A stretch of 6,479 bases of DNA from the NCBI GenBank assembly GCA_021791995.1, contig JAJYVN010000172.1:1-6479 (forward strand), given 5' to 3'. How positions within the stretch are numbered: position 1 is the first letter of the stretch; every line of letters starts with the position of its first letter. This stretch comes from Bacillota bacterium. Lineage in GTDB: Bacteria; Bacillota; Sulfobacillia; RBS10-35; JAJYVN01. This document shows, piece by piece, positions 5,453 to 6,479 of this stretch. A program made the position numbers and the translations under genes. The notes under the pieces were generated by a model. The model had not been told where the DNA came from and did not search any database. It was given only the letters and a program-made list of their open reading frames with translations.

Positions 5453-6403
5453 TCACCGGTCATACTGTGAGGTGATTGTCGCGTATCCGGACACGTCATT
5501 GGTAATCTCGACGTTTCCTTTCCACCTGGTGGACCAGACATTCTCGGAGTACTTGCGGTACTTATCCGATGCGTCTGTTTCCGGCTTCTTACCTACGGAA
5601 ACGATGGTGAATTTCGGATTCATTAACTCCATCGCCTTCTCGTGGAATCCCGAATCCCGGCCATGGTGGCTGGCCTTTAGAACATTGCATTTGAGTTCGG
5701 TTCCGTACCTGCTCACAAGGTCGTCCCACACTTCTTTCTCCGCATCTCCGGCAAGGATGATTCGTACTTTGCCAAGGATCACACGCAGAACGTAGCTCAA
5801 GTTGTTCACGTTGCCCGAATCCTGGATTGCTTTTAAGGTATGAGGATTTGGATGGAGGACGTCGATTCCATCGCCACCGTTAACACCGTCGGGTTCCTGA
5901 TTCCAAAATGTACCGGATGCACCATATGAATGCCGTAATACTTTGGGAGACCCGTTCACTGATCGCCGGAGGCGCTTATACTCATCCCACGAAGCCCGGT
6001 CGGCGTCGTTGGCGAGTTCCGGAGTGAAGTCGTGTTCCGTGTCCCAGAAGTTCACGATATCGATGTTGTGGGCTTTGAGTTGCTCAAGGCCGTTCATATG
6101 GTCCAGGTGTGGGTGACTCTGGATATAGCGGAAGATATCCTTCCCAGGGTAATTCTTGTGTAAGAACTCAATGGGATTGGTCAATTCGATGTCGTAACCG
6201 GCCTCCTTCACCATGCCAAATGTGCGGACGCCATGGGTCTCGACCAGCATGGAAGTACGGCCACGGTAATACTCGCTTACCTCCGCAAGCGTCTCTTCGT
6301 CGAGTTCAAGACAATTGTTCACGTCAACCAGGGTGAGTCGGCCGCTGGCATGTTCGATAATGGTACAATCCCCATGTCCCACATTGAGAAACGAAATTCT
6401 CAT
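5453..6403 (-). CDS. ComEC/Rec2-like metallo-beta-lactamase fold hydrolase A
   Basis: This 316-residue soluble MBL-fold protein is paralogous to the second MBL protein of the operon. The start MRISFLNVGHGDCTIIEHASGRLTLVDV has the same strand-loop pattern. Metal ligands: H97, H99, D101 and H102 in SHPHLDH; D220 in ILAGDAE; and H246/H247 in KASHHGRDSG. The first motif is classic HxHxDH, while the paralogue has HxDxDH. Both share an NFWD segment after the metal motif (118-121). The region 33-90 (LELDEETLAE to PGKDI) is an insert before the metal motif, and the fold ends near the C-terminus. No signal peptide or membrane helix is present. ATG at 6403 is preceded by a strong GGAGG 7 bases upstream and overlaps the stop of the upstream frame as ATGA. 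A hydrolase of nucleic acid or a nucleotide-like substrate is likely from the family; not shown here. Confidence 0.88.
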   Translation of the reverse strand: MRISFLNVGHGDCTIIEHASGRLTLVDVNNCLELDEETLAEVSEYYRGRTSMLVETHGVRTFGMVKEAGYDIELTNPIEFLHKNYPGKDIFRYIQSHPHLDHMNGLEQLKAHNIDIVNFWDTEHDFTPELANDADRASWDEYKRLRRSVNGSPKVLRHSYGASGTFWNQEPDGVNGGDGIDVLHPNPHTLKAIQDSGNVNNLSYVLRVILGKVRIILAGDAEKEVWDDLVSRYGTELKCNVLKASHHGRDSGFHEKAMELMNPKFTIVSVGKKPETDASDKYRKYSENVWSTRWKGNVEITNDVSGYATITSQYDR

Positions 6404-6479
6404 AGATGCTCCTCCGTTGTGCGGGCCACATCGGCAATTGCACCAGCACTCAATAGCACGCTTCCCTTCGCCTTCGCCA
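6400..6479 (-). CDS. 3' end of an upstream gene (partial, unknown)
   Basis: Only the last 25 codons are in the window, ending in TGA at 6402-6400, which overlaps the ATG of the first MBL gene as ATGA. The visible peptide is AKAKGSVLLSAG followed by AIADVARTTEEHL. The ATGA junction is the same type seen further down the operon, which is the main reason to treat it as a real gene end. The product cannot be named. A second frame is also open here, so the call is moderate. Confidence 0.5.
   Translation of the reverse strand, partial: AKAKGSVLLSAGAIADVARTTEEHL
6411..6415 (-). promoter_or_regulatory. Ribosome binding site for MBL gene A
   Basis: GGAGG, 7 bases before the ATG at 6403. It is the strongest Shine-Dalgarno in the window and fixes this start despite the frame being open further upstream. 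Confidence 0.75.

Noticed and set aside
6404..6478. N-terminal extension of MBL gene A giving a cysteine-rich leader (ECWCNCRCGPH)
   Set aside because: The frame is open, but the strong GGAGG before 6403 and the start of the fold at MRISFLNVG favour the shorter protein. The alternate frame ending in ATGA explains this stretch better.

Overview
All convincing genes in this window lie on the minus strand, so the operon reads from right to left. The order is: the 3' end of an unknown gene (6479-6400), a ComEC/Rec2-like metallo-beta-lactamase (MBL) protein (6403-5453), a four-helix membrane protein (5406-4741), a second MBL protein (4741-3704), an Abi_C abortive-infection-type protein (3707-2874), and a DUF1156 DNA methyltransferase whose open frame runs off the left edge (2877 to 1). 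Every junction but one overlaps by 1 to 4 bases (ATGA, TAATG, GTGA, ATGA); the exception is a 46-base gap. This points to one polycistronic, translationally coupled unit. There is no internal promoter or terminator that I can support, and no gene-free stretch longer than 46 bases.

The most striking feature is inside the methyltransferase gene. Its frame stays open for 959 codons but carries four islands of GC-rich palindromic REP-like repeats. Between the first two lies a complete REP-associated tyrosine transposase (RAYT, Y1/HUH superfamily) domain, fused in frame on both sides. The islands encode runs such as PLPDGRGS on one arm and SRDRQGAV on the other, and the internal repeat units are 33 and 18 bases long, both multiples of three. 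A 98-base direct repeat (805-902 and 1477-1574, 3 mismatches) flanks the RAYT at a distance of 672 bases. Recombination between the copies would therefore remove exactly 224 codons without changing the frame. The methyltransferase signatures (LDPFAGGG motif, paired-cysteine clusters, LFTPRQL segment, terminal VTDP of a DPPY motif) are all intact around the insertions.

Functionally, the gene set looks like an anti-phage or genome-defence island: a modification enzyme (DUF1156 methyltransferase), a candidate HEPN-type RNase (Abi_C, with an R-N-x5-H motif), and a module of two diverged MBL hydrolases around a membrane protein. I do not recognise this exact combination as a named system. The defence role is inferred from family membership and tight coupling; nothing in the sequence shows it directly.

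The GC-rich sequence, the REP units (GRGSE/DRQGAV when translated) and this RAYT subtype (FITFTAYGTWLHGDE start) recall Verrucomicrobiota, Planctomycetota or Acidobacteriota genomes. I favour a verrucomicrobial or related soil/freshwater bacterium, with modest confidence.
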